Numbered from the stretch's first letter, positions 43,784-53,010 are shown. The stretch: 64,000 bases of DNA from Bacillus gobiensis (GCF_001278705.1 NZ_CP012600.1:3411917-3475916), one strand, 5' to 3'. Translations and numbers: made by a program. The notes: generated by a model not told the origin, from the letters alone.

Positions 43784-43810
43784 ATAGTTACTGTATTCCT
43801 TATTTTAGAA

Positions 43811-43842
43811 AAAAAGCGCCTTTTTTAGAAAGGGGCGCTTTA
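43811..43842. terminator. Bidirectional terminator
   Basis: AAAAAGCGCC-ttttttagaaa-GGGGCGCTTT between convergent genes. The stem is the same as in the terminator at 42967-42997. Confidence 0.8.
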
Positions 43843-43876
43843 TCGGTAGAGTTGGGGCGGGGCAAAACATATTTAC

Positions 43877-44281
43877 CTAAAGAGGCCCAACAGTATTAGT
43901 CTTTAACGTTAATATGATTTTTTCCGTCTTCCCCTTCCATTTCACAGTCGTCTCGATTTCCTCGTTTTCAGGAGTCGTTCTTTCGCTCAGTCCCTCACTG
44001 TCTTCAAAAACTCCTTCCTTATTTAATTCGGCTCCTCCCCTGGCAAATCCATACCCAATGCTCTCAGCTTTATATTCAAATGGACCGATAGAATTAATCT
44101 CCTCCTCACCTTTATAGCGAAGCACGATGTTCGCATCTTCCATTTCGTTATGTTGAAAAAGAAAGAATTCAGCTGTCCAATTTTCACTCTCACCGCTAAA
44201 CGTCATATTTTTGGAACACGCAGACAAACATAATACCACGAGGATCATAAGAAATAGTGCCTTTCCTTTTTTCATAGACAA
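43877..44281 (-). CDS. Hypothetical lipoprotein
   Basis: About 134 residues. The signal peptide MSMKKGKALFLMILVVLCLS leads to a lipobox SAC. TTG at 44281 is the likely start because AGGAGG lies about 9 nt upstream; the ATG two codons later is also possible. The mature part is beta-rich (NWTAEFFLFQHNE, NIVLRYKGEEEI, ETTVKWKGKTEKIILTLKT), as in a family of Bacillus lipoproteins of unknown role. Single gene. Confidence 0.75.
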   Translation of the reverse strand: MSMKKGKALFLMILVVLCLSACSKNMTFSGESENWTAEFFLFQHNEMEDANIVLRYKGEEEINSIGPFEYKAESIGYGFARGGAELNKEGVFEDSEGLSERTTPENEEIETTVKWKGKTEKIILTLKTNTVGPL

Positions 44282-44419
44282 AGGAATACGCCCTCCTTTC
44301 TTTCTATCATACAACAATATTCTCAATTTTCGGTAAATATCAATGTTTCAATAAAGGTTTCTCATCATAGCTCCGGGGGAAACACCAGTACTAACAAATA
44401 AAAACAGGAGCGTGATACG

Positions 44420-44773
44420 GTGAATACCTTGCTGTTTATACAGACTGGCTATGGCATAGATTTGCATGGAAAAGATGTAACGAAGGCTTCAATCCGGGCA
44501 GTGGAAAATGCTGTTCTTTCAAATTCGATTCCGGGTATTAAAGAGGTTCTTCCCGATAAAGATCTTGACAGGCTCAAGGTGAATATTAAGCTTGCCGTTC
44601 CCGGAGATAAAGATCAGGTCGATGTTGAAAAAGTGAAAACGGTGCTGCCGTTTGGTTCTGTTTCCGTTGAAGTGAGAGAAGGCGGTATGGCGACGCGAAG
44701 CGCAAATGAATCAGAAGAAACGAATACAGATCATATGTACATCGTCAATGCGGCTGTGGAAACCGGCTATTAA
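44420..44773 (+). CDS. Lin0512-family protein
   Basis: 117 residues from a GTG at 44420 after AGGAGCG. The whole protein fits the Lin0512 family: FIQTGYGIDLHGKDVTKASI, RAVENAVLSNSIPGI, and GDKDQVDVEKVKTVLPFGSV. Proteins of this family are small and soluble with no known function. It faces the 3' end of the SHMT-like gene across a shared terminator. Confidence 0.85.
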   Translation: MNTLLFIQTGYGIDLHGKDVTKASIRAVENAVLSNSIPGIKEVLPDKDLDRLKVNIKLAVPGDKDQVDVEKVKTVLPFGSVSVEVREGGMATRSANESEETNTDHMYIVNAAVETGY

Positions 44774-44774
44774 A

Positions 44775-44808
44775 AACTCCAAAGGATTTTCCCCTTTGGA
44801 GTTCTTTT
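44775..44808. terminator. Bidirectional terminator
   Basis: AACTCCAAAGG-attttc-CCCTTTGGAGTT followed by CTTTTTC; convergent genes on both sides. Confidence 0.9.
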
Positions 44809-44810
44809 TC

Positions 44811-46154
44811 TTAGTCAAAGCAATAATGAATTTTTTGATAGGCTTTGCGGAACTCAATGACTTCCTTTCGAACCTGTTCCGTCTGCTTCCGGTCTTCGAG
44901 GACGTCGATCATAAAGTCTGCAACAGTTTCCATGTCGTTTTCCTTCATTCCGAGCCTTGTGACTTCAGTTGTCCCGATCCGTAAGCCGCTTGGGTAATCC
45001 CAATCCTCAGGCTTATCGCTTGGAATGAGATTTTTATTCGTAATAATGTTTGCATCACCTAATTTCTTAGCGATATCGAGTCCGTTCCCAAATGAGCGTA
45101 CATCAGCTATGACCTGATGGGTTTTCGTAAATCCCTTATGAGCGCCGAGCATCGTTACTCCTCTGTCATGAAGCGCTTTTCCTAACGCCTTTGAATTCTT
45201 CACAATTTGCGCCATATATTCCTCACCAAATGCCAAAAATTCAGCGGCAGCTGCCGCTAACGCAGCTACACGGTTCACCTGATGGGTCGCTGCAAGCGCC
45301 GGGAAAATCGCATCCGTAATCGGCTTGTTGATTTCAGGATCATTCCAGAGGATAATTCCGCTTTGCGGTCCGCTGAAGGTCTTCCCAGACGAACCCGTCA
45401 TCACACAAGCACCTTCAGACAGCGGATCCTGAAATTGGCCGCCGCCGATTAATCCGAGCTGGTGTGCTCCGTCAAAGAAAATCTTTCCTCCCCATTCCTG
45501 AACAATCTGTGTCATTTCTTTTAATGGAAACGGGAATAGGGTCATGGATGCTCCAAGGGCAACTAATCGAGGCTTGATCTCTCTCGCTTTTTTTGCAAAC
45601 GCATCAAGATCAACCGTCAACTCCTGCGGATCCATAGGAACATCGTATATATTCAATCCCCTGATTCCGGCGGGCCCGTCGTAACGATTGCTGGAATGGC
45701 CTCCGGTTGGCTGCGGAATCGTCATGATGTTATCTCCCGGCTTCGTCAGTGCTGCATAAACGGTAAGGTTCCCCAGCATGCTCGCAACCAGCCGATGATC
45801 TGCGTAATTAGACTTAAACACCTTCTTTAACAGCTCTACACAAAGAGCTTCGATTTCATCAATATGGGTCGTACCTGCAAACCATCTTTGCGTCGGGCCG
45901 ATGTGTCCTTCTGCTGCTCTCGTTCCGACCTCTGACGCCAAAAGCTTTCTGACCGTCGGGCTCGTTGGCGCTTCAGGAGCCAATAAATTCAGGCATTCTT
46001 CTCCTCTCCATATCGCATTTCGTTCAACAGCATCAATGACTTCCTTTTGCATCAATTTAGGTGACGAACATTTTTCAATGATGGCTCTCGCCTTACTCAG
46101 AACCTCAGGATCATGGACCTCATGCGCGTCTTTCTGATAGGTGGGTGTACTCAT
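44811..46154 (-). CDS. Serine hydroxymethyltransferase-like PLP enzyme
   Basis: About 447 residues, fold-type I PLP enzyme of the GlyA superfamily. Visible motifs are ASEVGTRAAEGHIGPTQRWF, PTGGHSS, IFFDGAHQLGLIGGG (PLP-binding Asp228) and VMTGSSGKTFSGPQSGII with the likely PLP Lys258. Canonical GlyA has THKTLRGPRGG at that point, so this is a divergent paralogue. It could be an aldolase or transferase acting on another amino acid. ATG 46154 follows GGGAGAG; the in-frame TTG nine bases up is too close to that site. A FadR-type GntR gene lies just upstream on the same strand. Confidence 0.82.
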   Translation of the reverse strand: MSTPTYQKDAHEVHDPEVLSKARAIIEKCSSPKLMQKEVIDAVERNAIWRGEECLNLLAPEAPTSPTVRKLLASEVGTRAAEGHIGPTQRWFAGTTHIDEIEALCVELLKKVFKSNYADHRLVASMLGNLTVYAALTKPGDNIMTIPQPTGGHSSNRYDGPAGIRGLNIYDVPMDPQELTVDLDAFAKKAREIKPRLVALGASMTLFPFPLKEMTQIVQEWGGKIFFDGAHQLGLIGGGQFQDPLSEGACVMTGSSGKTFSGPQSGIILWNDPEINKPITDAIFPALAATHQVNRVAALAAAAAEFLAFGEEYMAQIVKNSKALGKALHDRGVTMLGAHKGFTKTHQVIADVRSFGNGLDIAKKLGDANIITNKNLIPSDKPEDWDYPSGLRIGTTEVTRLGMKENDMETVADFMIDVLEDRKQTEQVRKEVIEFRKAYQKIHYCFD

Positions 46155-46192
46155 ATTTTTCAACTCTCCCTTCTTTTATAAAAACCAAAAAC

Positions 46193-46202
46193 CAATATAT
46201 CA
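46193..46202 (-). promoter_or_regulatory. Candidate GntR operator upstream of the SHMT-like gene
   Basis: CAATATATCA here recurs at 46976-46985 directly upstream of the gntR gene. The sharing suggests one regulator site at both promoters. Low-complexity sequence makes this tentative. Confidence 0.35.
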
Positions 46203-46290
46203 ATTTTAACAAAGAAAAAAAGCAATATCTGCTCTACTTATTTTTATCATGAAAATATGGAAATACCACTAATCTGTTAGATTATTTAAC

Positions 46291-46319
46291 AGACTGCCCT
46301 TCTATCTCGGGGGCAGTCT
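46291..46319 (-). terminator. Hairpin after gntR gene
   Basis: AGACTGCCC pairs with GGGGCAGTCT at the 3' end of the gntR gene. The T run is weak. Confidence 0.55.
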
Positions 46320-46322
46320 GAA

Positions 46323-46970
46323 TCATGGCTCTGTGAGCAACTGGGATAGACTCATCCAATTTTCTTCAATAAGCTGCGGGAGATTCTTTTTATCGGCTTG
46401 TTTGATGAGGTGAATGATTTGGCGGTGTTCATTGACAGAGGATGTCCCTTTCATCGAGCTGAATTTTAAAAGCTCAAGCCGGTGAATTTTCGGCATCAGT
46501 CGTTCAAGGGCAACGCCGATTTCGGGATTGTTGGATGCTTTTAAAATGATCTCATGAAACCTTCTATCCTCATTTACAGCTTTCATCCCGTCTCCATCAT
46601 TAATTGCTCGTTCAAATTCTTTATTTATTTCTTCCATTTCTTTCGCATGAGAATCGTCCAAAAATGGAAGTGCCTGCTTGGCTGCTAAGGAATGCAAGGT
46701 CGCCACAACCGTAAACGCGTGTTTCGCCTCCTGTTCATTTACTAAGGTCACTCTTGTCACAGCTCCCGGGGATGATTCAATCAGGCTCTCATCCTCCAGC
46801 CTTTTAAGAGCTTCTCTGACCGGAGTTCTGCTCACTCCGAATTGCTCAGCCAGGTTCTTGTCATTAATTCGCTCCCCCGGCTTTAATTCAAGATTGATAA
46901 TGGCCAATCGCAGCTTTTGATACACTTGATCCCGAAGAGAAATTCGACTAATTTGATTGATATTTTTCAT
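46323..46970 (-). CDS. GntR-family regulator (FadR subfamily)
   Basis: 215 residues. The winged helix (ERINDKNLAEQFGVSRTPVR, EALKRLEDESLIE) is followed by an all-helical FCD effector domain with metal-ligand-like His residues (RRFHEIILKASNN, HRLELLKFSS, NEHRQIIHLIKQ). It lies 168 bp upstream of the SHMT-like gene, same strand, with a hairpin between, so they are probably separate transcripts linked by regulation. The ligand is probably a small carboxylate. Confidence 0.9.
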   Translation of the reverse strand: MKNINQISRISLRDQVYQKLRLAIINLELKPGERINDKNLAEQFGVSRTPVREALKRLEDESLIESSPGAVTRVTLVNEQEAKHAFTVVATLHSLAAKQALPFLDDSHAKEMEEINKEFERAINDGDGMKAVNEDRRFHEIILKASNNPEIGVALERLMPKIHRLELLKFSSMKGTSSVNEHRQIIHLIKQADKKNLPQLIEENWMSLSQLLTEP

Positions 46971-47062
46971 AAAATCAATATATCACATCCAATGAAGGAG
47001 AGAGTATTAATTTTCTTGGAAAAGTCTTTATTGACAATGCTATTGTCCTTATGGTAACTTTC

Positions 47063-47081
47063 ATTTATTGATTAATAAATA
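47063..47081 (+). promoter_or_regulatory. TetR operator (own promoter)
   Basis: ATTTATTGATTAATAAATA is repeated, inverted and with one mismatch, at 47688-47706 before the efflux pump gene. Confidence 0.7.
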
Positions 47082-47097
47082 AAAGAAAGGATAGTTT

Positions 47098-47631
47098 ATG
47101 AGCAGTAAAGAGGAAATCGCCCGCAATCGCAAAGAGCAGGTCCTGAATGCAGCCGCAGAGCTTTTTGCCGAGAAAGGGTATTATAAAACCACCACAGCTG
47201 ATGTAGCCCGATTGGTTGGGGTGACACAGCCTTACGTATTCCATTTTTTTAAAACGAAAGAAGAACTGTATTTGGCTGTTTTACAGAGAGCAAACGAAAA
47301 AGTCATGCATGCTTTTTCCAGCGTAGATGCACCGTCATATCAACTGGAAGACAAGATGGGCAAAGCATTCACAGAGCTTTTGACCGATTCTCGTAACGAA
47401 ATTTTGTTGGTCATGATGGCTTTTACGATTCCAGAAACAGCGATCAGAGAATATGTGAAAGCTGAATTTGATTCGGTGTTCGAACGTGTAAAAGACCGTT
47501 TTGCTGATGCAGGGCTGGATGATCCTGAAACTAAGGCAAGTGGATTTATCGGAACGGGACTTTTAATCTCTATGGCTGAAGTTTTAGATATGCCGAAGTT
47601 GATTCCATGGGATGACGATTCAGAGAAATAA
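47098..47631 (+). CDS. TetR-family repressor of an efflux pump
   Basis: 177 residues with an N-terminal helix-turn-helix (LNAAAELFAEKGYYKTTTAD, VARLVGVTQPYVFHFFKTKE). A near-identical 19-bp operator lies before this gene and before the DHA2 pump gene 95 bp downstream, so it likely represses both. The last residues are acidic; length is slightly short for TetR (~190). An inverted repeat (47643-47674) lies between the two genes. Confidence 0.9.
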   Translation: MSSKEEIARNRKEQVLNAAAELFAEKGYYKTTTADVARLVGVTQPYVFHFFKTKEELYLAVLQRANEKVMHAFSSVDAPSYQLEDKMGKAFTELLTDSRNEILLVMMAFTIPETAIREYVKAEFDSVFERVKDRFADAGLDDPETKASGFIGTGLLISMAEVLDMPKLIPWDDDSEK

Positions 47632-47642
47632 GATTTTTTTAT

Positions 47643-47674
47643 CAGCAAAGCCAATGAAGTTCTAGGCTTTGCTG
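47643..47674 (+). terminator. Hairpin between tetR and efflux gene
   Basis: CAGCAAAGCC pairs perfectly with GGCTTTGCTG with a 12-nt loop; no strong T run follows, so it may attenuate rather than end transcription. Confidence 0.55.
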
Positions 47675-47687
47675 TAGTTCCATATCA

Positions 47688-47706
47688 TATTTATTTATCA
47701 ATAAAT
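47688..47706 (+). promoter_or_regulatory. TetR operator upstream of the efflux pump
   Basis: TATTTATTTATCAATAAAT is the reverse complement (one mismatch) of the 47063-47081 site. Confidence 0.7.
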
Positions 47707-47726
47707 AATTGAAGGGATGATTTCTT

Positions 47727-49127
47727 ATGTTTACATCAACAAGAGTCACAGTATTGGTGATTACTTGTGCTGCTCTATTTATGGCGATGCTCGATAATTT
47801 GGTTTTAGGTGTTGCTTTGCCTTCGATTCAGGAATCGTTCGATGCAAGCATCTCTGATTTGGAATGGTTTATGAATTCCTATACGCTTGCCTTTGCTGTA
47901 CTGCTTATTCCTTTCAGCATGCTGGGAGAACGATTTGGCAGAAAGCGGATGTTTTTAATGGGAGTTATCCTTTTCACCTTGGGATCGGCGTTTTCTGGAT
48001 TGAGCGGAAGTCCAATCGAGCTCATTTTATCCCGTACTTTGCAAGGCATCGGCGGGGCAGCGATCGTTCCCCTTAGCCTTACCCTTGTTCATCATGTTTT
48101 TACTGAAGATACACGGGCTGCAGCGATGGGCATCTGGTCCGGTATATCAGGCCTCGGGCTTTCTGTTGGCCCACTTGTCGGCGGATTAATTACCGAAGGG
48201 CTCCCGTGGCAGCTGATTTTTTGGGTGAACGTTCCGGTTGGCATCCTCGCACTCCTGCTGGGTCTAAGGTTGCTGCCAGAATCCAAAGGCGAGTCAAAGC
48301 CAATCAGCCTTTTCAGTATCCTCTTCCTTGGCGCCGGTATGTTTGGAATCATTTTCGGATTGCAAGAAGGAAATATTAGAGGCTGGGACTCGATGGTTGT
48401 CGTAGGTTCAATCGGCGGGGGAATCCTGTTTTTACTGTTGTTTTATGCTTACGAAAGAAGACGCAAGGTACCGTTTATCCGCTTTGATTTCTTTCGCAGC
48501 AGTCGCTACACGGCACTTATTTTTGCTGGATTCCTTATGAATGGGGGAATCTTTGGAACCATTTTTCTTCTGACACTATTTCTGCAGCAGGCACAAGGCT
48601 ATAGCCCGCTGGAGGCAGGGGTAAGAGAAATGGTATGGACAGGATGCACGATGATCGCCGCTCCGCTTGCCGGTCTTGCCGTCACGAAGCTTGGAACAAG
48701 ACCAGTCCTGTCTCTTGGGCTGCTGCTGCAAGCAATCGGGGTAGCCGGTTTTGCCATTATTATCACGGCATTTGGAGCTGATTCTCCTTTCGGTTATCTC
48801 GCTCCTTTCATGATGATTACAGGGACTGGTATGGGTCTAAGCTTCACCCCGCTCGCCCATGGGATTCTTTCCTCTGTACCGGAATCATCTTCAGGTGAGG
48901 CAAGCGGAGTAAGCAATGCAACCCGTGAGCTTGGCGGTGTTTTCGGTATCGCGATTTGCACGATGATTTTCCGATCGGGGTCTGCCATCACGTCTCCTGA
49001 CAGCTTTAGTGAGCATATCGTTCCATCGTTAATCGGGGGCTCGGTATTTCTCGTGCTTGCGCTCGGAATTGTCGTCATCTTGGTTAGAGAAGCTGTTGCT
49101 GTACAACTGAAGAATGTTAGTTCTTAA
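47727..49127 (+). CDS. DHA2-family MFS drug exporter (14 TM)
   Basis: 466 residues with fourteen predicted membrane helices. Motif A is LGERFGRKRMFLMG, motif C-type residues are in SGLGLSVGPLVGGLI, and MLDNLVLGVALPSIQESFDA is the DHA2 motif D1. Such EmrB/QacA-type proteins export toxic cations or antibiotics using the proton gradient. Control by the upstream TetR is supported by shared operators. A terminator follows at 49143. Confidence 0.92.
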   Translation: MFTSTRVTVLVITCAALFMAMLDNLVLGVALPSIQESFDASISDLEWFMNSYTLAFAVLLIPFSMLGERFGRKRMFLMGVILFTLGSAFSGLSGSPIELILSRTLQGIGGAAIVPLSLTLVHHVFTEDTRAAAMGIWSGISGLGLSVGPLVGGLITEGLPWQLIFWVNVPVGILALLLGLRLLPESKGESKPISLFSILFLGAGMFGIIFGLQEGNIRGWDSMVVVGSIGGGILFLLLFYAYERRRKVPFIRFDFFRSSRYTALIFAGFLMNGGIFGTIFLLTLFLQQAQGYSPLEAGVREMVWTGCTMIAAPLAGLAVTKLGTRPVLSLGLLLQAIGVAGFAIIITAFGADSPFGYLAPFMMITGTGMGLSFTPLAHGILSSVPESSSGEASGVSNATRELGGVFGIAICTMIFRSGSAITSPDSFSEHIVPSLIGGSVFLVLALGIVVILVREAVAVQLKNVSS

Positions 49128-49142
49128 AAATAAAAGATACTT

Positions 49143-49178
49143 GCGGAGACCCGGCTGTTTAAGGGCTCCGCTTTTTTT
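49143..49178 (+). terminator. Efflux gene terminator
   Basis: GCGGAG-a-CC pairs with GG-g-CTCCGC, followed by TTTTTTT. Confidence 0.85.
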
Positions 49179-49314
49179 ATATTAATCTTTATCATTATCA
49201 TTCTTACAATTACTAATTATTTGAATTTTATATTGATATTCTAATAAATGTATGCTTAAATCACTTATATTCCTATTTGTTTAGTATACTTAAAATGATG
49301 AAGGAGTTGCTGAT

Positions 49315-50151
49315 ATGAATATAAGCTTTGATCATATTATTCATTACGTAGAACATCCCAAAAAAACAAGCGAGTTCTTAGCTAAACTCGGAATACACTC
49401 TGTAGAGGGCGGAAAGCACGAAACAAGAGGGACAAATAATTATTTAAGCCACTTTGGATTAAGTTATATCGAGTTATTAGGGATATTCGATCGACAGTTA
49501 TTTAGAGAAAATGAGGCTGCCCAAGTCACATTCAGTCCGTTTTCTACTATTGAAAAGGATGGATTTAAAGAAGGATTTGCTCGAATAGCTTTGCGAACAA
49601 ACAATTTGCATCAGTTAGCTGAAAGTCTCCAAAACCAAGGATTATCGACAAATGGTCCAGTACCTCTTTCGAGAAGGCGTCCGGATGGTACTCTTATTGA
49701 ATGGGAATTGCTTTATGCACATGATGAAGGCTCAGACTTGCCTCTCCCATTCTTTATCGACTGGGGAAGTAGTGATGAAGATAGGTATAAAGAGCTCTCT
49801 GAACAAGGGATTGTTCAATCAACTCAGGAAAAGAAATTACCATTTACTAAGGTGGTTTTTTCAGTCCGCGATTTAACAAAATCAGTGGAGAATTGGAAAC
49901 GCTGGTTTTCACTTGAATCTGGTCCCGTGTTTATAGATGACACGCTTCAAGCAAAGTGCCAGACGTTATATCTACCTGGTACAAATCTAGTTTTTGCCGC
50001 AGAGAATGGAGATGGGATCGTCTCAAGCGTATTGGATGAAAGGGGTGAAAGACCATTCTTAGTAAGCTTGACTAATGAAAATAGTGGATACAATCAATCG
50101 ATTTCAGGGGGAGTCTATCAATTACCTTCTTCATTCAATCTACTGAAATAA
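49315..50151 (+). CDS. VOC-family glyoxalase-like protein
   Basis: 278 residues; the N-terminal FDHIIHYVEHPKKTSEFLAK and the half-repeat FTKVVFSVRDLTKSVENWKR show two VOC-type beta-alpha-beta modules of the Glyoxalase_3-like type. The metal ligands are not clearly assignable. The ATG follows GAAGGAG. It is 31 bp upstream of ssuA and so probably the first gene of the ssu-type operon. It might act on the imported sulfur compound; that is inference. Confidence 0.8.
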   Translation: MNISFDHIIHYVEHPKKTSEFLAKLGIHSVEGGKHETRGTNNYLSHFGLSYIELLGIFDRQLFRENEAAQVTFSPFSTIEKDGFKEGFARIALRTNNLHQLAESLQNQGLSTNGPVPLSRRRPDGTLIEWELLYAHDEGSDLPLPFFIDWGSSDEDRYKELSEQGIVQSTQEKKLPFTKVVFSVRDLTKSVENWKRWFSLESGPVFIDDTLQAKCQTLYLPGTNLVFAAENGDGIVSSVLDERGERPFLVSLTNENSGYNQSISGGVYQLPSSFNLLK

Positions 50152-50182
50152 AAAAAATACAACCATAAAGGAAGAGATACTC

Positions 50183-51196
50183 ATGAAGTTAAAACATGGT
50201 TTCATCTACATATTTTTAGTAATCTTCTTTACTCTTATTCTTTCAGCCTGCGGTCAAAATTCATCGAGTGGAGAAAACGGGGACAAAACAGTTAAGATCG
50301 GCTACCAAAAAGGTAACACTTTAAATATTTTGAAGGAGAATGGTTATTTAGATGAAAGGCTAGCAAAAGACGGATACAAAGTCGAATGGATAGAGTTTGA
50401 ATCTGGGACGACATTACTGGAGGCTCTTTCAACTGGAAATATTGATTATGGAAATGCAGCAGACGGACCGGGAATATTTGCGCAGGCTACCGGGAAGGAG
50501 CTTGTATACACTGGGGCAAGCATTCCAAATCTAGAGGGCGTTGGCACCATGGTAAAACAAGACAGCGATATTCAAACCTATGCAGATTTAAAAGGTAAAA
50601 AAGTAGCGGTTTTTAAAGGCGGAAATCACCATTATCTCGCTCTTTTAGCAATAGAACAAGAAGGACTTACTGAAGAGGATATTGAATGGGTGTACACATC
50701 GGACGCTTCCCAAGGAAGAGCTGCTTTTGAATCAGGTGAAGTGGATGCTCTCGCTACATGGGATCCTTTCTTTGCAGGTGTGGAAGAAAGCCTAAAGCCA
50801 AAAACATTAAAGCATAATTTAACACCTGATGATTACCCAAACCGTACCTTTTATTATGCAACAAAAGAATTTGCTGATCAGCATCCAAATTTGGTGGAAG
50901 CAATATTAGAGGAGACGGATCGATCCGATCAATATTCAAATAAACACAAAAAAGAAGTGGCAGCACAAGTCGCACAGATCATAGGCATCGATGTAAAGGT
51001 CATGGAAAGAGCAATTGATCGAAGAGAGTATGGTGTCGATCGAATTACGCCGGAAATAGTAGAGGCTCAGCAAAAAGAAGCAGATGATTTCTATCGCTTT
51101 GGCATTATAGAAAAAAAAGTAGATGTTTCTGAGGTGATGCCTATCGATCCAGAGTGGAAACCAAAAGTAAATTCATCTGAAGGTGAGGATTCATGA
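50183..51196 (+). CDS. ssuA: ABC transporter substrate-binding lipoprotein (SsuA-like)
   Basis: 337 residues. The signal peptide ends in lipobox LSAC, so it is anchored at the outer face of the membrane. The mature part fits the SsuA/TauA/NrtA family: IGYQKGNTLNILKENGYLDE, EFESGTTLLEALSTGNIDYG, and AVFKGGNHHYLALLAIEQEG. It probably binds aliphatic sulfonates. Stop and next start overlap by 4 bp (ATGA). Confidence 0.88.
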   Translation: MKLKHGFIYIFLVIFFTLILSACGQNSSSGENGDKTVKIGYQKGNTLNILKENGYLDERLAKDGYKVEWIEFESGTTLLEALSTGNIDYGNAADGPGIFAQATGKELVYTGASIPNLEGVGTMVKQDSDIQTYADLKGKKVAVFKGGNHHYLALLAIEQEGLTEEDIEWVYTSDASQGRAAFESGEVDALATWDPFFAGVEESLKPKTLKHNLTPDDYPNRTFYYATKEFADQHPNLVEAILEETDRSDQYSNKHKKEVAAQVAQIIGIDVKVMERAIDRREYGVDRITPEIVEAQQKEADDFYRFGIIEKKVDVSEVMPIDPEWKPKVNSSEGEDS

Positions 51197-51966
51197 AAAA
51201 AGTTTTAGAAAAACAAGCTCTGCCTTGGGTTATTCCCGTCCTATTTTTAATCCTTTGGCAAATAGTAGCTGTGCTTGAAGTCGTTTCTCCGAGCCTATTT
51301 CCTGCCCCAACATCTGTCCTCTCGTCATTTTGGGGTTTACTCTCAAACGGAGTACTAGTCGATCATATTGAGATCAGCCTGTACCGAGCTTTCACGGGAC
51401 TTTTAATTGGAGGGATTATTGGTTTGCTTCTCGGTGTTTTAAATGGATGGTCAAACTTCTCTTTTCAGGCTATTGATACCTCCATCCAGATGATACGGAA
51501 TATTCCGCACCTGGCGTTATTACCTTTGGTTATTGTCTGGCTTGGAATCGGAGAGCCTTCTAAAATTTTTTTAGTGGCTTTAGGTGTGATGTTTCCGATC
51601 TATATTAATACGTTACACGGTATTCGAACCGTAAATCCAGGATTTGTCGAGGTCGGAAAGATGTATGGTTTAAAAGGATGGCAATTGTTTAAGCAGGTTT
51701 ATCTGCCTAGTGCTCTTCCCTCAATTTTTGTAGGAATTCGATATGCTCTTGGTGTCATGTGGTTAACTCTTATTGTCTCGGAAACAATTGCGACTAATCA
51801 AGGAATCGGATATTTAGCTATGAATGCAAGACAATTTATGCAAACGGATGTCATTATTGTCAGTATCGTTATTTATGCTTTGTTTGGCAAGCTTGCGGAT
51901 ATACTGACTCAGTTGGGTGAAAAATATGCCCTTAGATGGCATCCAAATTACCGGAAGCAAGCATAG
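51193..51966 (+). CDS. ssuC: ABC transporter permease (SsuC-like)
   Basis: 257 residues, six predicted membrane helices. The EAA loop near [20 protein letters not shown] contacts the ATPase. It belongs to the BPD_transp_1 family of SsuC/TauC permeases. Overlaps ssuA by 4 bp; the ATPase start follows 11 bp after it. Confidence 0.9.
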   Translation: MKKVLEKQALPWVIPVLFLILWQIVAVLEVVSPSLFPAPTSVLSSFWGLLSNGVLVDHIEISLYRAFTGLLIGGIIGLLLGVLNGWSNFSFQAIDTSIQMIRNIPHLALLPLVIVWLGIGEPSKIFLVALGVMFPIYINTLHGIRTVNPGFVEVGKMYGLKGWQLFKQVYLPSALPSIFVGIRYALGVMWLTLIVSETIATNQGIGYLAMNARQFMQTDVIIVSIVIYALFGKLADILTQLGEKYALRWHPNYRKQA

Positions 51967-51977
51967 GAGTGAGAAAT

Positions 51978-52739
51978 TTGGAACAAGCGCGAACACCACA
52001 TATGGCTGTAGCAAATACAGCCATTGAGCCGATAGAGATCGTACTTAAACATGTAAATAAAAGTTTTGGAGAAAAAGAAGTTCTCAAAGACATAAATCTC
52101 TCTATTGAAAAAGGACAATTCTTAGCGATTGTCGGCAAAAGCGGAAGCGGAAAAAGCACATTGCTTCGTTTGATTGCAAAGTTGGAGAAAATTAGTTCAG
52201 GTTCATTGCTGTTTAACGGGCAAACACCGGAAGAATCAAAAGAAAATATGACTATGATGTATCAGGACTCTAGGCTATTTCCATGGAAGAAAGTTATCGA
52301 TAATGTTGGATTGGGGTTAAATGGACAATGGAAGGAAAAAGCGGAAAAAGTCCTCGATGCCGTCGGCTTGCTTTCGTTTCAGGATGAATGGCCCTCAACA
52401 TTATCAGGAGGACAGCAGCAGCGGGTTGCTTTGGCCCGAGCGCTAGTTCGAGAACCTTCGTTGCTCATGCTGGATGAACCTTTAAGTGCACTTGATGCGT
52501 TAACTCGCATGGAGATGCAGCAGCTCATTGAAACAATTTGGCTGGAAAATGGTTTCACCGCCCTCCTTGTCACTCATGATGTCAGAGAAGCAGTGCGTTT
52601 AGCCGATCGGGTAATTTTGATTGAAGATGGAAAAATCGGGTTGGATGTAAAGAATCATTCTTCGCGGCCAAGACAGCTCGCCGATTCAAAATTGATCGAA
52701 TTAGAAAACGAAGTGTTAAGCAGGATTATGAATAAATGA
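51978..52739 (+). CDS. ssuB: ABC transporter ATP-binding protein (SsuB-like)
   Basis: About 253 residues from TTG 51978, which lies 8 nt after AGGAG; the open frame begins earlier inside ssuC but without a site. Walker A is [10 protein letters not shown], signature [14 protein letters not shown], Walker [13 protein letters not shown], then the H-loop TALLVTHDV. It powers the SsuAC importer. No ssuD monooxygenase gene follows; the operon ends with this gene. Confidence 0.9.
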   Translation: MEQARTPHMAVANTAIEPIEIVLKHVNKSFGEKEVLKDINLSIEKGQFLAIVGKSGSGKSTLLRLIAKLEKISSGSLLFNGQTPEESKENMTMMYQDSRLFPWKKVIDNVGLGLNGQWKEKAEKVLDAVGLLSFQDEWPSTLSGGQQQRVALARALVREPSLLMLDEPLSALDALTRMEMQQLIETIWLENGFTALLVTHDVREAVRLADRVILIEDGKIGLDVKNHSSRPRQLADSKLIELENEVLSRIMNK

Positions 52740-52779
52740 AAATCTCAAAGTAGACATCTAGTTCGTTTTGGAATTTTTT

Positions 52780-53010
52780 TCAACCGACTAGAGTTAGGAT
52801 AAACACAATAAATATAACGCCAGATGAAATAATTAAGATATAACCTAATCGTTTTTTGTTTGCTTTTATTTCTTCTATTCCCATAACAAGCAACATCAAA
52901 CCTAAGAAAAAATTCATTATAGGCAATATCCCTGTATAATCTGTAAGTAATGAAAAGCCTGATAAAATAATGACGATGACAGCAATTAGAATACGGAAGA
53001 TTTTAAGCAA
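52780..53010 (-). CDS. DUF3953-like small membrane protein
   Basis: 76 residues with three hydrophobic segments (IFRILIAVIVIILSGFSLL, ILPIMNFFLGLMLLVMGI, LGYILIISSGVIFIVFILTL). Layout fits DUF3953 proteins of Bacillus. A GGAGGGAGG-type site precedes the start on the minus strand. Function unknown. Confidence 0.75.
   Translation of the reverse strand: MLKIFRILIAVIVIILSGFSLLTDYTGILPIMNFFLGLMLLVMGIEEIKANKKRLGYILIISSGVIFIVFILTLVG

Noticed and set aside
47643..47674. Intrinsic terminator that would separate tetR from the efflux gene completely
   Set aside because: The hairpin is perfect but lacks a downstream T run, so only attenuation is claimed.
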